A stretch of DNA of 64,000 nt from Paenibacillus mangrovi (GCF_022898935.1 NZ_JALIRP010000001.1:930001-994000), one strand, 5' to 3'; positions 43,683 to 53,294 are shown, counted from the first letter of the stretch. The notes: generated from the letters alone by a model not told the origin. A program made the numbers and translations.

Positions 43683-45290
43683 GTGTACAAGGTTATATTG
43701 ATTGATGATGAGGATGAAGTACGCGAAGGGATCCGCAATAAGATCTCCTGGAATGAGTGCGGGTTTGAGCTCATTGGAGAATATGACAATGGGCGGGATG
43801 CACTCGAAGCCATTGACATCGAACGGCCCGATCTGATCATCACCGATATCTGCATGGCGTTTATGGATGGGCTGGATCTGGCCCGCATTATCAGTGAGCG
43901 GTACCGGGACATGAAGGTCGTCATTATTACCGGTTACGAGGATTTCGATTATGCGAAGCAGGCGATTACATACCGTGTACAGGAATATCTGCTGAAGCCG
44001 ATCAATGCCCGCGAATTTACTTCACTCATGCTTCAAATGAAAGCCGAATTGGATGCGGAATGGCAGCAGCGGCGGAATTTAAGCCAGCTTCGGATCCAGC
44101 TGAACGAGAGTTTACCTTTATTGCGTGAACGGTTCATGGAAAGGCTGGTTTTCACACGGATCAGCAGAGAAATGCTGCAGCGGAAGCTGGACTATTTTCA
44201 AATTCGATTAAAGGGACCGTCCTATATCGCGCTGGTGATGGATCTGGGTCAGGCACGGGGGAAAAGGGAGCTGCGCGATGAGCAGGAACTGCTGCAGTAC
44301 GCAGCCTATAATATCGTACAGGAGCAGCTGGAGCAGGAGGGAAGCGGTATTGCTTTTCGGACCCGGGATGACCGATTGGCCGTTATTCTTCAAGGCACTC
44401 CGGAGCATCTGGAGATGAAGGCACAGTGGGCAGCTGATCAGGCACGAAGCAGTTTGGATAAATACCTCAGACTACCCTCGTCGGTTGGAATCGGCAGGAG
44501 ATGTGATGCGCTGGAGGATATTTCATCATCCTATCAGGAAGCGCTCTCATCTTTGGACTATACATTTTTGCTCGGTGAAGGAAGAGTCATTTCCATACAG
44601 GATGTGGAGTTCGGACATGGAATACCCGCAAACTCTGCGGACTTTGAACAGCAGCTCATCAGTTCATTGAAATCAGGCAACATAGGCCAGGTGTCGAGCG
44701 TCATTCAAGGTTGGTTCCATGAGCTGAAGACGGTAGGGATCTCGGTCATCAGATGCCGCAGCATTCTGTACCAAATTTTGATCGCGATGATGAAGCACAC
44801 GGAAGAGACAGGACTCGGCGATACCAACCTGATTCCGGCGGATGCTTTTTCCAAGGTAGGCTCTTTCCGTACCCTTGATGAGGCACAGTCGTGGATCGAA
44901 GACATCAGCCGCAGTATCCTGGTGAGCTTGACGGAACACCGCTCTAGCCATATCCTTTCCCAAATGGACTCAGCAGAGGCATATATTCGGGCCAACTATC
45001 ATGATGAAGGGCTGTCGCTTCAGCAGGTATGTAATCATCTGTTCATGAGTACCAGCTACTTCAGTTCGTTATTCAAGCAGCATACAGGCGGTACTTTCGT
45101 GGAATACGTGACGAGAATCCGGATGGAAAAAGCCAAGGAACTCCTCTGCACAACACGCATGAAAAGCTATGAGATCGCCGAAAAAGTCGGCTACAGCGAC
45201 CCCCAGTATTTCAGTGTTTTGTTTAAACGCAATAATGGCAAAACGCCGAAAGAATACCGTCAGCATCAGCAGGAGAGCGTTCAGTTATGA
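43683..45290 (+). CDS. YesN-type response regulator with AraC domain
   Basis: A 535-aa regulator: receiver (VILIDDEDEVREG, acceptor D55 in IITDICMAFMDG), a middle region of about 270 residues, and AraC-type HTH from about residue 435 (LSLQQVCNHLFMSTSYFSSLF, then IAEKVGYSDPQYFSVLFK). GTG 43683 follows GAGGGGGA. It overlaps the kinase start by 4 nt. It should activate the upstream CUT2 operon. Confidence 0.93.
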   Translation: MYKVILIDDEDEVREGIRNKISWNECGFELIGEYDNGRDALEAIDIERPDLIITDICMAFMDGLDLARIISERYRDMKVVIITGYEDFDYAKQAITYRVQEYLLKPINAREFTSLMLQMKAELDAEWQQRRNLSQLRIQLNESLPLLRERFMERLVFTRISREMLQRKLDYFQIRLKGPSYIALVMDLGQARGKRELRDEQELLQYAAYNIVQEQLEQEGSGIAFRTRDDRLAVILQGTPEHLEMKAQWAADQARSSLDKYLRLPSSVGIGRRCDALEDISSSYQEALSSLDYTFLLGEGRVISIQDVEFGHGIPANSADFEQQLISSLKSGNIGQVSSVIQGWFHELKTVGISVIRCRSILYQILIAMMKHTEETGLGDTNLIPADAFSKVGSFRTLDEAQSWIEDISRSILVSLTEHRSSHILSQMDSAEAYIRANYHDEGLSLQQVCNHLFMSTSYFSSLFKQHTGGTFVEYVTRIRMEKAKELLCTTRMKSYEIAEKVGYSDPQYFSVLFKRNNGKTPKEYRQHQQESVQL

Positions 45291-47089
45291 AATTGATGAA
45301 ATTGTTTAGGCGGCGCAGCATCCACATGAATATTGCTATCGCTTTTTCCTGTCTGATTGTGTGCACGACGGCGATTTTGACTTTTTCATCATACCGTTTG
45401 TCTTCGAACGCCGTAACGAGCAGTTCCATCCAGAAAACTTCCCAGCTGGTTCAGCAGGTTAAGTTGAACATTCAGACCTACATCGGGAACATGGAGAGCA
45501 TCGCTTCGCTTGTGATCTCAAGCCGTGATCTCATGCGCTATGTAGAAGCCACGCAGGCTGAACGGGATGCGGATGAATCAATGAAGCGAGGTGCCAGCCA
45601 ATATCTGCGATCCGTGGTTGAGTCCCGGGAAGATATTGCTTCTATTCTATATGTGAACAAGGACGGGGATTTTGTTTCGGATCAGTCCCATGCGGTCATG
45701 AAATCAAGGTCGGAATGGATGCAGCAGGATTGGTACCGACTCGCGCTGGTGTCTTCACAAGAGGTCGTATCCCCTTCGCATGTGCAGCATATTTTCGAGG
45801 ATCAGTACCGCTGGGTGGTATCCATCAGCCGGAAGCTGCCGGCAAGCGGCCGCTCCCAGGAAGGCGTGCTGCTTGTTGATCTCAACTACAACGTCATTAA
45901 TGACTTGTGCAGGCAGATTGAGCTTGGACAACGCGGGTATGTTTTTATCGTCTCCCCGTCGGGCGATCTGGTGTATCATCCGCAGCAGCAGCTGATTCAT
46001 TCCGAGCTCAAATCCGAGCAGATGCAGACCGTGCTGGATATGGAGTCGGGCAGCATCAAGCTGGGAAAAGCCGATGAAAGCAAAATTTATACGGTGGCTA
46101 CGACATCCTTTGGCTGGAAGATCGTTGCGGTGACCTATCCCGATGAATTAATCGAGAATAAACATCAAATGCAAACCTCTGCAGTCCTTTGGGGCGTTAT
46201 CTGCCTGATCGTTGCACTGACCCTATCCATCATTTTGTCGTATGCTCTGACCAAGCCGCTGAAGAATCTAGAGATGCATATGAAAAAAGCGGAGCGCGGG
46301 AATTTCGACATTCGCGTGGATATTGAAGGAACCCATGAAATCGGAAAGCTGGCCCGAACCTTCAATCTGATGATCTCCCGCATCAAAGAGCTGATGAACC
46401 AAATCGTGGAGGAACAGGAGATGAAAAGACGGAGTGAGCTAAAGGCGCTGCAGTCGCAGATCCAGCCTCATTTTCTCTACAACACGCTGGACTCGATCAT
46501 TTGGATGGCGGAATCCGGAAAAGTGGATGACGTGGTCGAAATGACGACAGCGCTTTCAAGACTGCTGCGATTGAGCATCAACAAGGGGGAGGAGCTTGTG
46601 CCAGTTTCAGTTGAGCTGGATCACATCCTCAGCTATCTGACGATTCAGAGCAGGCGCTATCGGAGGAAATTTACTTATTCCATTGATGTCGACGAACATA
46701 TTCTTGACGCTCCTATTCTGAAATTGGTAATGCAGCCGATCGTAGAAAATGCCATATACCATGGAATCAAACCGAAGCCGGATCAAGGGCATATCCAAAT
46801 CAACGGATGGAAGGAAAATGATTCGATTGTGCTTACGATTACCGACGATGGGGAAGGGATGGATCCGGAAAAGCTGCGTACAATTTTGATGGATAAACCG
46901 CGTGCCAGCGGCGGCAGCGGAGTGGGTGTCGCCAACGTAAATCAACGGATTCAGCTTTATTTCGGACATGATTATGGCTTGCACTATGAAAGCGAACGTG
47001 AAGAGGGTACGGTTGTCACGCTGCGGATTCCATTTATTCAAGTGGAGGTGAAGGGAAATGAGGAAATTGGCCAAATGGACGCTGGTTAG
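45287..47089 (+). CDS. YesM/LytS-like sensor histidine kinase
   Basis: A 600-aa kinase. A helix near 15-38 is followed by a dCache-like extracellular domain, a second helix near 300-322, HAMP, and a His_kinase domain with H395 in QIQPHFLYNTLDS. The ATPase region has NAIYHGI, DDGEGMD and GVGVANVNQRI. It overlaps the regulator (ATGA) and the binding-protein gene, so the three are translated together. Confidence 0.93.
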   Translation: MKLMKLFRRRSIHMNIAIAFSCLIVCTTAILTFSSYRLSSNAVTSSSIQKTSQLVQQVKLNIQTYIGNMESIASLVISSRDLMRYVEATQAERDADESMKRGASQYLRSVVESREDIASILYVNKDGDFVSDQSHAVMKSRSEWMQQDWYRLALVSSQEVVSPSHVQHIFEDQYRWVVSISRKLPASGRSQEGVLLVDLNYNVINDLCRQIELGQRGYVFIVSPSGDLVYHPQQQLIHSELKSEQMQTVLDMESGSIKLGKADESKIYTVATTSFGWKIVAVTYPDELIENKHQMQTSAVLWGVICLIVALTLSIILSYALTKPLKNLEMHMKKAERGNFDIRVDIEGTHEIGKLARTFNLMISRIKELMNQIVEEQEMKRRSELKALQSQIQPHFLYNTLDSIIWMAESGKVDDVVEMTTALSRLLRLSINKGEELVPVSVELDHILSYLTIQSRRYRRKFTYSIDVDEHILDAPILKLVMQPIVENAIYHGIKPKPDQGHIQINGWKENDSIVLTITDDGEGMDPEKLRTILMDKPRASGGSGVGVANVNQRIQLYFGHDYGLHYESEREEGTVVTLRIPFIQVEVKGNEEIGQMDAG

Positions 47090-48059
47090 CCTTCTGTTAG
47101 TTTCGCTGACAATTGCAGGCTGGAGCGGCTACTGGGCGATGTCGCAATCCCTTCATTCCAAAAAGCCTTTGATCATCTATATTCCCAAAACCGTTGATCC
47201 CACCATCGAGTTCTGGGTGGTGCTGCAGCAAGGGGTGATGACGGCCGCTAAGGAGTTTGGCGCAGACATCAAGATTATGGGTACCCAAACCGAGCTTGAT
47301 GTGGACGGTCAAATCCGTATGCTGGAAGAAGCTGTTGCAAGCAAGCCGGACGCCATTATGCTGGCCGCCAGCGATTATATCAAGCTCGTCCCTGCTGCGA
47401 AGAAGGTAGTGGAGTCAGGCATCCCGCTGATCATGGTGGATTCCGACGTTCAAGGAGATCTATCTAGAAGCTTCATAGCCACGGATAATTATGAAGCTGG
47501 GCGGACATCGGCCGGTCTCCTGAAGGAGCATGTCGAACCGGACGAGAAGATTGCCATTGTTAGCTATATTCAGGGAACGGGAACGTCTCTGGACCGCGAA
47601 AAAGGAGTCAGGGACGAGCTTGAAGCGAGCGGATACCACAATATCCTTACTACGATTTTCAGTGAAGGGCAGGTTCAGAAATCCTATGAGCTGACACGTG
47701 ATCTGCTGCTGAAGCAGCCGGATGTTCGCGGCATTGTCGCCTTGAATGAGCCTTCCACGGTGGGGGCTGGCAAAGCCATTCTGAATCTCGGTCTTCAGAC
47801 CAAGGTGAGCCTAATCGGCTTTGACAATTCCAACAGCGAGATCAGGCTGATCGACCGGGACGTCATTCAGGCGACGGTTATCCAGCGGCCTTTTAATATG
47901 GGATATCTCGCAGTCAAGACAGCTGTCAGCGTCACCAAAGGACAGAAGGTCGATAAAATGCTGGATACCGGCTCCAAAGTGATTACCAAATACAATATGT
48001 ACACCAATGAAAACCAAAAGCTGCTGTTCCCGTTCGAAGACGAGCTGCCGAGTAAATAA
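47058..48059 (+). CDS. Membrane-anchored sugar-binding sensor protein
   Basis: A 333-aa Peripla_BP_4 protein (IYIPKTVDPTIEFWVVLQQG, IPLIMVDSDV, GFDNSNSEIRL). The N-terminal hydrophobic segment (WTLVSLLLVSLTIAGWSGYW) has no lipobox cysteine and no clear cleavage site, so it probably stays as a membrane anchor. The gene overlaps the kinase by 32 nt. This order, regulator-kinase-anchored binding protein, matches three-component sensors of the XylFII/LytS/YesN type, in which the binding protein hands the sugar signal to the kinase. Confidence 0.88.
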   Translation: MRKLAKWTLVSLLLVSLTIAGWSGYWAMSQSLHSKKPLIIYIPKTVDPTIEFWVVLQQGVMTAAKEFGADIKIMGTQTELDVDGQIRMLEEAVASKPDAIMLAASDYIKLVPAAKKVVESGIPLIMVDSDVQGDLSRSFIATDNYEAGRTSAGLLKEHVEPDEKIAIVSYIQGTGTSLDREKGVRDELEASGYHNILTTIFSEGQVQKSYELTRDLLLKQPDVRGIVALNEPSTVGAGKAILNLGLQTKVSLIGFDNSNSEIRLIDRDVIQATVIQRPFNMGYLAVKTAVSVTKGQKVDKMLDTGSKVITKYNMYTNENQKLLFPFEDELPSK

Positions 48060-48126
48060 AACAGAAGTTATATGCATGGCCGTCGATTGCAGGAAGAATA
48101 AATCTGTCATTTGGGAGGACTTTAGC

Positions 48127-48654
48127 GTGATCAAACTTGAATATTTTGAAAGACAAGACTTTAAAGAATTAATAGAATGGAGCGGGGATGAAGCGTTTCT
48201 ACTTCAATGGGCAGGGACGCATTTTACATTTCCGTTAGATGATTGGCAGCTGGAAAAATATATCGAAGACGCAAATGACATACATCGTTCAGAGATCATG
48301 ATATATAAAGCGGTAGACGATACCGGAACGGCAGTCGGGCATATCACCATTGGCAGAATTGAGCGCGACAACAGATCGGGGAGGGTTGGAAGAGTGCTTC
48401 TCAGCCCATTGGCGCGAGGGAAAGGGATTGGAACAGAGATGGTGAAATGCGTCTTAAGAGTCGGATTTGAAGAACTTCAATTGCATCGAATCAGCTTGGG
48501 AGTTTTTGATTTTAACCACTCTGCCGTGCAATGTTACTGCAAAGTCGGATTCAAGCAGGAAGGATTGTTGAGAGATGCAAGAAAATATAGGGATCAATAC
48601 TGGAATCTAATCGAAATGAGCATTCTAGAGGATGAATGGAAAAACATGCGCTAA
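48127..48654 (+). CDS. GNAT-family N-acetyltransferase (RimJ/RimL-like)
   Basis: A 175-aa acetyltransferase. Motif A is VLLSPLARGKGIGTEMVKCV; the C-terminal part (RISLGVFDFNHSAVQCYCKVGF) is typical of the RimL/SpeG-like subgroup. GGGAGG lies 8 nt before the GTG at 48127. It is downstream of the sensor genes but not obviously linked. The substrate is unknown. Confidence 0.88.
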   Translation: MIKLEYFERQDFKELIEWSGDEAFLLQWAGTHFTFPLDDWQLEKYIEDANDIHRSEIMIYKAVDDTGTAVGHITIGRIERDNRSGRVGRVLLSPLARGKGIGTEMVKCVLRVGFEELQLHRISLGVFDFNHSAVQCYCKVGFKQEGLLRDARKYRDQYWNLIEMSILEDEWKNMR

Positions 48655-48778
48655 TGATGGTTTTAAAGTCCAATAGATTCTTGTAATCGACACTTTGGAA
48701 TCTTGTTTCATATGATATATAGAAATCAACGTGAAGGTTGGTTGGTGGGATATTCAAACAACAAGGAGGTGACTTCAA

Positions 48779-49351
48779 TTGAAATATCCTTTTGATTGTC
48801 TCACAGATCTGGTTTTCGTGGAAGAAGAACCCATCCTTCCAGCGGATATTATACTTGTTCCCGGGGGAAGTCACACGGATCCAATGACCATGGCTTCGGA
48901 ATTATACCTTGCCGGTATGGCGCCTTATATTTTGCCGTCTGGCGGATACAATATGAAACTTGGAACAACCGAATGGAATTTTTTTAGAGACATCGGTATT
49001 TCGTTGGGCGTTCCCGAAGAGCGTATTCTCAAAGAAGATCAAGCCAGAAACACATTCGATAACGCCAGAAACTCCTGGCAGGTGATTCGGGAGAATAACA
49101 TCGAAGTGAAGCGTGCCCTTATTGTGTGCAAATCTTACTTTTCCAGAAGGGCGCTCATGACCTATCAAACGGTATTTCCGCCGAGCGTATCCATCCAAGT
49201 CATGCAAGATGATATTCGGGTCAGTCGACAAAATTGGTTTGAAAATGATGATGACATTCGTTTGGTTCTGACGGAAGCAAGAAAAATATCGACCTATTTT
49301 GCCCAGCATATCCCGGACTGGGTGAAACAAAATGAAAAGGCTTCTGAATGA
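48779..49351 (+). CDS. YdcF/DUF218-family protein
   Basis: A 190-aa DUF218 protein with the family core: DIILVPGGSHTDPMTMASEL, YILPSGG, then ARNTFDNARNSWQVI and ALIVCKSYFSRRALMTYQ. It has no membrane segment, so it is the cytoplasmic YdcF form, not the SanA type. It starts with TTG at 48779, 9 nt after AAGGAGG. Relatives bind SAM (YdcF), but no reaction is established. It ends at a strong terminator. Confidence 0.85.
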   Translation: MKYPFDCLTDLVFVEEEPILPADIILVPGGSHTDPMTMASELYLAGMAPYILPSGGYNMKLGTTEWNFFRDIGISLGVPEERILKEDQARNTFDNARNSWQVIRENNIEVKRALIVCKSYFSRRALMTYQTVFPPSVSIQVMQDDIRVSRQNWFENDDDIRLVLTEARKISTYFAQHIPDWVKQNEKASE

Positions 49352-49370
49352 TTTCTGCAGCTGTGGGAAT

Positions 49371-49413
49371 GTAAAAACGCCGCTATCAGGTATCCGGGTA
49401 GCGGCGTTTTTAC
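49371..49413. terminator. Strong bidirectional terminator
   Basis: GTAAAAACGCCGCTA (49371-49385) pairs perfectly with TAGCGGCGTTTTTAC (49399-49413). It lies between the convergent YdcF and MFS genes and works in both directions. Confidence 0.9.
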
Positions 49414-49419
49414 ATGTTT

Positions 49420-50616
49420 CTAAAGATTTTCTCCAAATTGCTTTTCTTTCCACATGACAGTGATAATAAGGCCGATGACCATAATGACGGCAGCGAACAG
49501 ATAAGGATAATGGATATTGACATCAAACAATATGCCGCCGATCGCCGGGCCGGCGATGTTGCCGAGGCTCGTATAGGTGGAGTTCATTCCCGCAACGAAT
49601 CCTTGCTCTTTCCCGGCTGATTTGGATAAAAACGTCGTTAAAGCCGGACGAAGCAGATCGAATGCCAGGAAGATAAAGGAAGTGACAAGCAGAACCGCCA
49701 AAAAGCCGGATACCAAGGTGGATGCCACCGCCAGGATTGCACCAACAATCAAACAAACTTGAATCAGTTTCTTTTCCCCGAGCTTATCCACCATTTTACC
49801 AAACATAAAGATTTGCACCACAACGCCGAAGATGGAGCTGATCGTAATAATGGTTGCAATATCTTTTGGCGTGAAGCCAAATTTATGATCGGAAAACAGG
49901 CTAAATACCGTTTCATAGGCGGACAGACCGAATGCGAGCACAAATACGATAATAAACGCAATAAAATAGAGCGGATGAAGCGATTTTTTTAAATCACCGA
50001 TGAAGCTTGTTTGCTTAGCATTTGCCGCAATTTCAGCGAGCTCTTCTTTGGTCAGCGGCTCTTTCAAAATGAAGATGGAGATCAAGCATGCGACGAAGGC
50101 AATGGCTGCCGCAAAGAAGAAAGGCATGCGTATCCCGTACTCCGCGATAAAGCCGCCGATACCGGGGCCGATAATAAAACCGGTACTGATGGCGGCAGAA
50201 ATGTATCCCATTGCTTTAGGACGCTCCTCAAGGGATGTGATGTCCGCCACATATGCAGTAGCGCTGGGCATGACAAAGGCGGCACTCATGCCTCCAAGAA
50301 TCCTTGCCAGATAAAGCACCCATACATTGGTGCCAATCCCGAAAACAAGTTCGGACAAGCCAAAAAGTAATAGGCCGATGATAATGATTTTCTTTCTGCC
50401 GTAACGGTCGACCCAGCGTCCCGCAAACGGCGACATCAGCAGCTGGGACAACGCAAATACGGCGACCAGGGAACCCATCGTTTTTCCCGATAAATGCATC
50501 ATATCCATAAAAGACGGCATTACGGGGATAATGAGGCCAACCCCCAGAAATACAATGAATACATTACTTAGTAGAATCATGATTATCGCTTTTTGTTCTT
50601 TAATTGGTTTCTTCAT
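49420..50616 (-). CDS. MFS multidrug exporter
   Basis: A protein of about 398 aa with 12 helices, of the DHA1 drug-proton antiporter group. Motif A is AGRWVDRYGRKK; GPGIGGFIAEYG in helix 5 is motif C. The start is taken as ATG 50616 (KKPIKEQKAIIM); an ATG at 50628 is equally possible, and neither has a strong ribosome site. The gene begins just after the TetR stop, so translation is probably coupled. It likely exports a toxic compound sensed by the TetR protein. Confidence 0.9.
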   Translation of the reverse strand: MKKPIKEQKAIIMILLSNVFIVFLGVGLIIPVMPSFMDMMHLSGKTMGSLVAVFALSQLLMSPFAGRWVDRYGRKKIIIIGLLLFGLSELVFGIGTNVWVLYLARILGGMSAAFVMPSATAYVADITSLEERPKAMGYISAAISTGFIIGPGIGGFIAEYGIRMPFFFAAAIAFVACLISIFILKEPLTKEELAEIAANAKQTSFIGDLKKSLHPLYFIAFIIVFVLAFGLSAYETVFSLFSDHKFGFTPKDIATIITISSIFGVVVQIFMFGKMVDKLGEKKLIQVCLIVGAILAVASTLVSGFLAVLLVTSFIFLAFDLLRPALTTFLSKSAGKEQGFVAGMNSTYTSLGNIAGPAIGGILFDVNIHYPYLFAAVIMVIGLIITVMWKEKQFGENL

Positions 50617-50641
50617 ATATATCAACATCTTTCTGTAAGAA

Positions 50642-51223
50642 TCATGGATGAGAAATACCTCTCCAAAATACGGTCCAGCAGGCTTCCAGCTTATCCTGCA
50701 GCCGTTTTTCGTCATTGTCGTAAACAAGACTGATCATAATGGTATCGACGACGCCCACAAATGCGAGAGTCGGTACTTTGGGCGTATCTCCGTGTATAAC
50801 CTTGGCATCGAGCCAGTCCTTGAATTTTCTTTCCAGTATGGCCTGAATTTCCATCTCGATCTCGATGACTTCCTTTTCTACGGCTTTCGCAAGATGTGCC
50901 GGCGGAAAAAAAGCCATGCGCAGCCAAAACTTTGATTGCTCATTTTTTTGGAATAGGTCGATGACCAGTCGTAAAAAACCATATAAATCTTTTTCGGGAT
51001 CGGTTGAATCGACTTTATCGAAATACTCGATTTTGGAAGCCAGCTCGGCTTCTTTCGCATTCCGTAAAACCTGCAGGAACAGATCATCTTTACCTTTAAA
51101 GTGAGAGTAGATAGATTGTTTCTTCATACCGACTTCTTCAGCGATTTGGGAAAGGGACGCCCCTTCATAACCATGGATGGTGAAATATTTTAGAGCCGCA
51201 TTCTTAATTTCATCTAGTTTCAA
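50642..51223 (-). CDS. TetR-family repressor
   Basis: A repressor of about 193 aa. The HTH is ASLSQIAEEVGMKKQSIYSHF followed by KGKDDLF; the C-terminal half is a helical ligand domain. The TTG at 51223 is preferred (GGAGGTG 9 nt upstream); another TTG at 51241 overlaps that site. It is first in an operon with the MFS exporter and probably represses both through the dyad just upstream. Confidence 0.9.
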   Translation of the reverse strand: MKLDEIKNAALKYFTIHGYEGASLSQIAEEVGMKKQSIYSHFKGKDDLFLQVLRNAKEAELASKIEYFDKVDSTDPEKDLYGFLRLVIDLFQKNEQSKFWLRMAFFPPAHLAKAVEKEVIEIEMEIQAILERKFKDWLDAKVIHGDTPKVPTLAFVGVVDTIMISLVYDNDEKRLQDKLEACWTVFWRGISHP

Positions 51224-51240
51224 TTTTATAAGCACCTCCA

Positions 51241-51262
51241 AACTAACGAACGATCGTCAGTT
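51241..51262. promoter_or_regulatory. TetR-type operator
   Basis: A 22-nt dyad (AACTAACGAACGATCGTCAG then TT), 18 of 22 positions symmetric, immediately upstream of the repressor ribosome site. It is the likely autoregulatory operator. Confidence 0.65.
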
Positions 51263-51329
51263 ATATTAACAAATTAAAGAAATATTAGCAAGCGAAAATT
51301 GTTTTGATTTGCAGATGAACTGCCCCAAA

Positions 51330-51365
51330 AAATAAGCTGAGTGCTGTATAGCGAACAGCTTATTT
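51330..51365 (-). terminator. Terminator of methyltransferase gene
   Basis: AAATAAGCTG (51330-51339) pairs with CAGCTTATTT (51356-51365). On the minus strand the stem continues into a run of T. Confidence 0.7.
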
Positions 51366-51380
51366 GCGTTTTGGATACCG

Positions 51381-52163
51381 CTACGCCTGAGCCAACCAAA
51401 TGGTCCAAGGATCTTTCTCAATGATAGGTCCGCTGCCGTCGCAATTCATTTTTCCTGCAATATACACGATAAGTTCTTCCAGTTCCGCACCCGAGAGTTC
51501 ATGCAGGATGGATCGGCCAGTCCGGCGCCGCAAATCCGCAAACAAGGCTTCAGGGTGATCAAAAACCGCCCGTGTCTCCCACAGCTTCAGCTCCCGGATT
51601 TCATGGAATCCGCCGGCCAACAGAGCTTTCGTCACCTCTTCAGAATGATGTCTCCGTGATACCTCATTTTTAGCGAGACGCGGGTATTTCTCGAAAAAGA
51701 AACCACGGATGTTGGTGTCAGAGCCGGGCTGAAGGCAATCTTCCGGCGTCCGGTCCTGAACGATGAGTGTTCCGCCAGGCTTCAAAATCCGATGAGCTTC
51801 GGCGAAGCATACGGGCAAATCCATCAAGTGATGAATCAAAGCTCTCTCGAGCACGATATCATATCGCTTTGAAGTGAGAGGTGTCTTATAGGCATTCCCC
51901 TGAAGCAAGGTTACCTTCTGATCGACGACTGCGAGATTGCTAGCAGCCCCCTTTAGCATTTCAGCCGAAAAATCCACGCCGGTTACATGCTCTGCGCCAA
52001 GATCCAGTAGCGCCCGCGTATAGATGCCTCCTCCACAGCCAATATCCACCGCTTGTTTTCCTTTCAAATCCATATGCTCCGAAATAAGCTCAAGCCAAGA
52101 TACATCCGCCTTACGCGTTGTATACGAGTTGCGATTGTCAGGATCGTGGAAATTCATGGGCAT
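51381..52163 (-). CDS. Class I SAM-dependent methyltransferase
   Basis: A 260-aa methyltransferase (Methyltransf_11/25). Motif I is VDIGCGGGIYTRALLD; VTGVDFSAEML is motif II; HRILKPGGTLIVQDRT is the post-motif-III strand. AAAGGAGG is about 10 nt before the ATG. It is transcribed alone. The substrate is unknown; the family includes UbiE-like and small-molecule methylases. Confidence 0.88.
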   Translation of the reverse strand: MPMNFHDPDNRNSYTTRKADVSWLELISEHMDLKGKQAVDIGCGGGIYTRALLDLGAEHVTGVDFSAEMLKGAASNLAVVDQKVTLLQGNAYKTPLTSKRYDIVLERALIHHLMDLPVCFAEAHRILKPGGTLIVQDRTPEDCLQPGSDTNIRGFFFEKYPRLAKNEVSRRHHSEEVTKALLAGGFHEIRELKLWETRAVFDHPEALFADLRRRTGRSILHELSGAELEELIVYIAGKMNCDGSGPIIEKDPWTIWLAQA

Positions 52164-52289
52164 AATAAACTCCTCCTTTATAAAATAGTTTCATACAATG
52201 AAACATAGTTTTAAAAGATGAAATGACTTGATTGTATTATAGGCTATGCAAACCAAAAAAGCTATGCAATTAGGCTCAAAATAATAATA

Positions 52290-52455
52290 AGTACTTGAGA
52301 AGAAGCGAAGTAGCGGAGGGGACGGAATCGATCTGAAGAAGCGGTAGCGGTCGCCTTTGTCTCCGAATTTCTACAAATTTGAAAATTATAATCAAAGAAA
52401 TTTGGAGACAACAGCGATCGGAAGAACGATCCGTAACCGTAGCGGCCACCTAGCT
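52290..52455. repeat. Intergenic dyad element, Paenibacillus-type
   Basis: The gap 52164-52565 contains a structured non-coding stretch. GTCTCCGAATTTC (52359-52371) pairs with GAAATTTGGAGAC (52397-52409) with one mismatch. The flanks are GC-rich with related pieces (AAGCGGTAGCGGTCGCC and AACCGTAGCGGCC). Similar sequences recur between genes in Paenibacillus genomes (from memory). It could be a miniature repeat or an RNA structure. The remainder of the gap shows promoter-like AT-rich sequence only. Confidence 0.5.
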
Positions 52456-52565
52456 CAATATCAAGAACTATTTCAGTATAGAGCCTTTTTATGTTGAAAA
52501 AATTTCCGCACGTTATAAATTCTTTAGAATTGCCCTCTAAGATCAAAAGCAGGAGGGGATTGAAC

Positions 52566-53294
52566 ATGAAAGTACTAGAAATCGAACATGTTACCAAAAA
52601 ATCCGGTCGTCGGACACTTGTGGGCGACATGTCGTTTGATATTATGCAGGGAGATGTTTGCGGCTTTGTCGGACCGAACGGCGCGGGTAAAACGACATTG
52701 ATCCGTATGATTACCGGCCTGATCAGACCTGAAGAAGGAAGGATCCGCATCGAAGGGTTTGACGTGCAACGGGATCGCATGAAGGCGCTTGGACAGGTGG
52801 GCGCCATTGTAGAATCGCCGATCTTTTTTCCATATATGTCTGGAAGAGACAATCTGCTGAATCTGGTCAAGCTGCATGCCAACATTCCGAAGGAGCAGCG
52901 CAAGGCGCGTGTGGACGAGGTGCTGAACATTGTCGGTCTGGCCAGCCGCGGTCAAGATAAAGTCAAGACGTATTCACTCGGAATGAAGCAGCGTTTGGGA
53001 ATTGCGCAGGCGCTCCTAGGCAACCCCAAGCTTATTATCTTGGATGAACCGGCCAACGGTCTTGATCCGATGGGGATCCGCGAGCTGCGGAATCTGATTC
53101 TGGAGCTGAATGAAAAGCATGGCATCACTTTTTTCGTTTCCAGCCACTTGCTGGATGAGCTTCAGCGGATTTGCAGCCGTTTTGTCATCATTAAGGAAGG
53201 AAGACTGGTGTGGCAGGGAACGCAGGAAGAGTGGCAGCACATTGCCGGAAGCAGCAGCCTGGAAGACCATTTTGTGGAGATGATGACCTCATGA
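52566..53294 (+). CDS. ABC exporter ATPase (BcrA/lantibiotic-immunity type)
   Basis: A 242-aa ATPase: Walker A GPNGAGKTTLIRM, signature YSLGMKQRLGIAQ (the SxGxxQ form of BcrA/LanF proteins), Walker B LIILDEPANGLDP. AGGAGG precedes ATG 52566. It overlaps the first permease by 4 nt (ATGA). With two ABC-2-type permeases and a two-component system it forms a module that usually gives immunity to antimicrobial peptides such as lantibiotics or bacitracin. Confidence 0.92.
   Translation: MKVLEIEHVTKKSGRRTLVGDMSFDIMQGDVCGFVGPNGAGKTTLIRMITGLIRPEEGRIRIEGFDVQRDRMKALGQVGAIVESPIFFPYMSGRDNLLNLVKLHANIPKEQRKARVDEVLNIVGLASRGQDKVKTYSLGMKQRLGIAQALLGNPKLIILDEPANGLDPMGIRELRNLILELNEKHGITFFVSSHLLDELQRICSRFVIIKEGRLVWQGTQEEWQHIAGSSSLEDHFVEMMTS

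Noticed and set aside
52262-52930. A 222-codon minus-strand open frame.
   Set aside because: It lies opposite the start of the ABC ATPase gene and runs through the intergenic dyad. Its composition and lack of motifs mark it as an antisense shadow.
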